A program made the translations under genes and the position numbers. DNA of 64,000 nt, taken from NCBI GenBank assembly GCA_946902875.1, contig OX336355.1, positions 18,075,347 to 18,139,346 of the forward strand. Reading direction: 5' to 3'. The stretch comes from Nematopogon swammerdamellus. Taxonomy: Eukaryota; Arthropoda; Insecta; Lepidoptera; Adelidae. The notes beneath the pieces were generated by a model. That model ran no database searches. It had not been told where the DNA came from and worked only from the letters and a program-made list of their open reading frames with translations. This document shows positions 63,538-64,000 of the stretch, piece by piece (the stretch's first letter is position 1; each line of letters opens with the position of its first letter).

Positions 63538-64000
63538 GTCAGTCAGTCAGTCAGTCAGTCAGTCAGCGTGTAAGCGTCCACTGCTGGACATACGCCTCTC
63601 CAATTTTCCTCTAGTCCTCCCGGCCTTCAGCGATACGGAACCACTGATTTCCGCCGGCGTACTTGATGTCGTCGTCCCAACTGGCGGGTGGTCTTCCCAC
63701 ACTCCGTTTTCCTGTCCACGGCCGCCAGTGTAGGACACGGTTACTCCAACGGTCATCGTCTCTTCGGCTAACGTGCCCAGCCCACTGCCACTTGAGCTTA
63801 GCCACCCGGTGTCCAATATCGACTACTTTGGTGCGTCGGCGGATTGCCTCGTTACGCACCATATCACGTAGCGATATTCCCAGCATGGCTCGCTCCATTG
63901 CTCGCTGGGCAACTTTCAACCTTTGGACAAGAGCGACCGTCAGAGTCCACGTTTCACACCCGTACGTCATAACCGGGAGGACACACTGGTCATATATACG
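63538..64000 (-). pseudogene. RTE LINE C-terminus, one stop, runs off window
   Basis: Minus strand, truncated by the window edge. Reads MTYGCETWTLTVALVQRLKV, AQRAMERAMLGISLRDMVRN, EAIRRRTKVVDIGHRVAKLK, WQWAGHVSRRDDDRWSNRVL, WTGKRSVGRPPASWDDDIKY and FRIAEGRED, then a stop where the family has Trp (TGG changed to TAG near 63613). It continues RKIGEAYVQQWTLTR to the true stop, with the (CAGT)n tail at 63538-63566. The YGCETWT motif is typical of RTE polyproteins after the reverse transcriptase domain. This copy is less damaged than 54249-54592, so the rest may lie beyond 64000. Confidence 0.92.

Overview
This 64 kb window looks like intergenic or heterochromatin-adjacent DNA from an insect nucleus, most likely a moth or butterfly. 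That reading rests on AT-rich background, the complete absence of bacterial-style gene organisation, and an extremely dense population of interspersed repeats whose sequences I associate with Lepidoptera: the repeat starting CCGGCCAAGTGCGAGTCG and ending GGGTTCCGTA, Helitron-like ends reading GCGGGCAAAAGCTAG, RTE and CR1/Jockey-like LINE 3' ends, and tRNA-headed SINEs. The species cannot be told from the sequence. No host protein-coding gene, rRNA gene or functional tRNA gene can be supported.

Layout. 1-6.4 kb: fragments of two SINE families and of a further repeat (here called D). 6.46-7.73 kb: an exact 49-copy array of a 26-bp satellite. 8-20 kb: mixed SINE/LINE pieces, a possible non-coding first exon on the minus strand near 9.6-9.9 kb, and a small PIF/Harbinger-like MITE. 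20-25 kb: paired inverted repeats, a decayed LINE reverse transcriptase C-terminus (21.8-22.4 kb) and a foldback. 25.8-27.2 kb: a 1.4 kb non-autonomous PIF/Harbinger-like element with TAA target duplications. 28.4-31.0 kb: a MITE abutting a giant palindrome (two arms of about 980 bp) made from the 3' half of a Tc1/mariner-type element, each arm carrying the same SINE insertion. 31-61 kb: many SINE copies, nested insertions, MITEs, hairpins, Helitron-like pieces and a 53-bp minisatellite. 61.4-63.3 kb: a full-length SINE joined in frame to an intact LINE ORF1 that ends in its own poly(A) signal with no ORF2. 63.5-64 kb: an RTE LINE C-terminus running off the edge.

Names used below. SINE-A: about 380 bp, head with tRNA-type A and B boxes enclosing a 5S rRNA-like segment. 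SINE-B: about 400 bp, tRNA Ser/Leu-like head. SINE-C: chimera with the first ~90 bp of repeat D and the 3' half of SINE-A. Repeat D: about 340 bp, tail (TATG)n. Repeat R: about 350-430 bp, CCGGCCAAG... to GGGTTCCGTA. LINE-J: CR1/Jockey-like LINE whose 3' end reads towards TATAAAAAA. All family names are working labels, and boundaries of fragments are by eye (plus or minus about 10 bp).

The elements interact as a parts-exchange system: the SINE families share a central domain, heads have been swapped, and short elements have repeatedly inserted into each other. The only intact long reading frame is the LINE ORF1.
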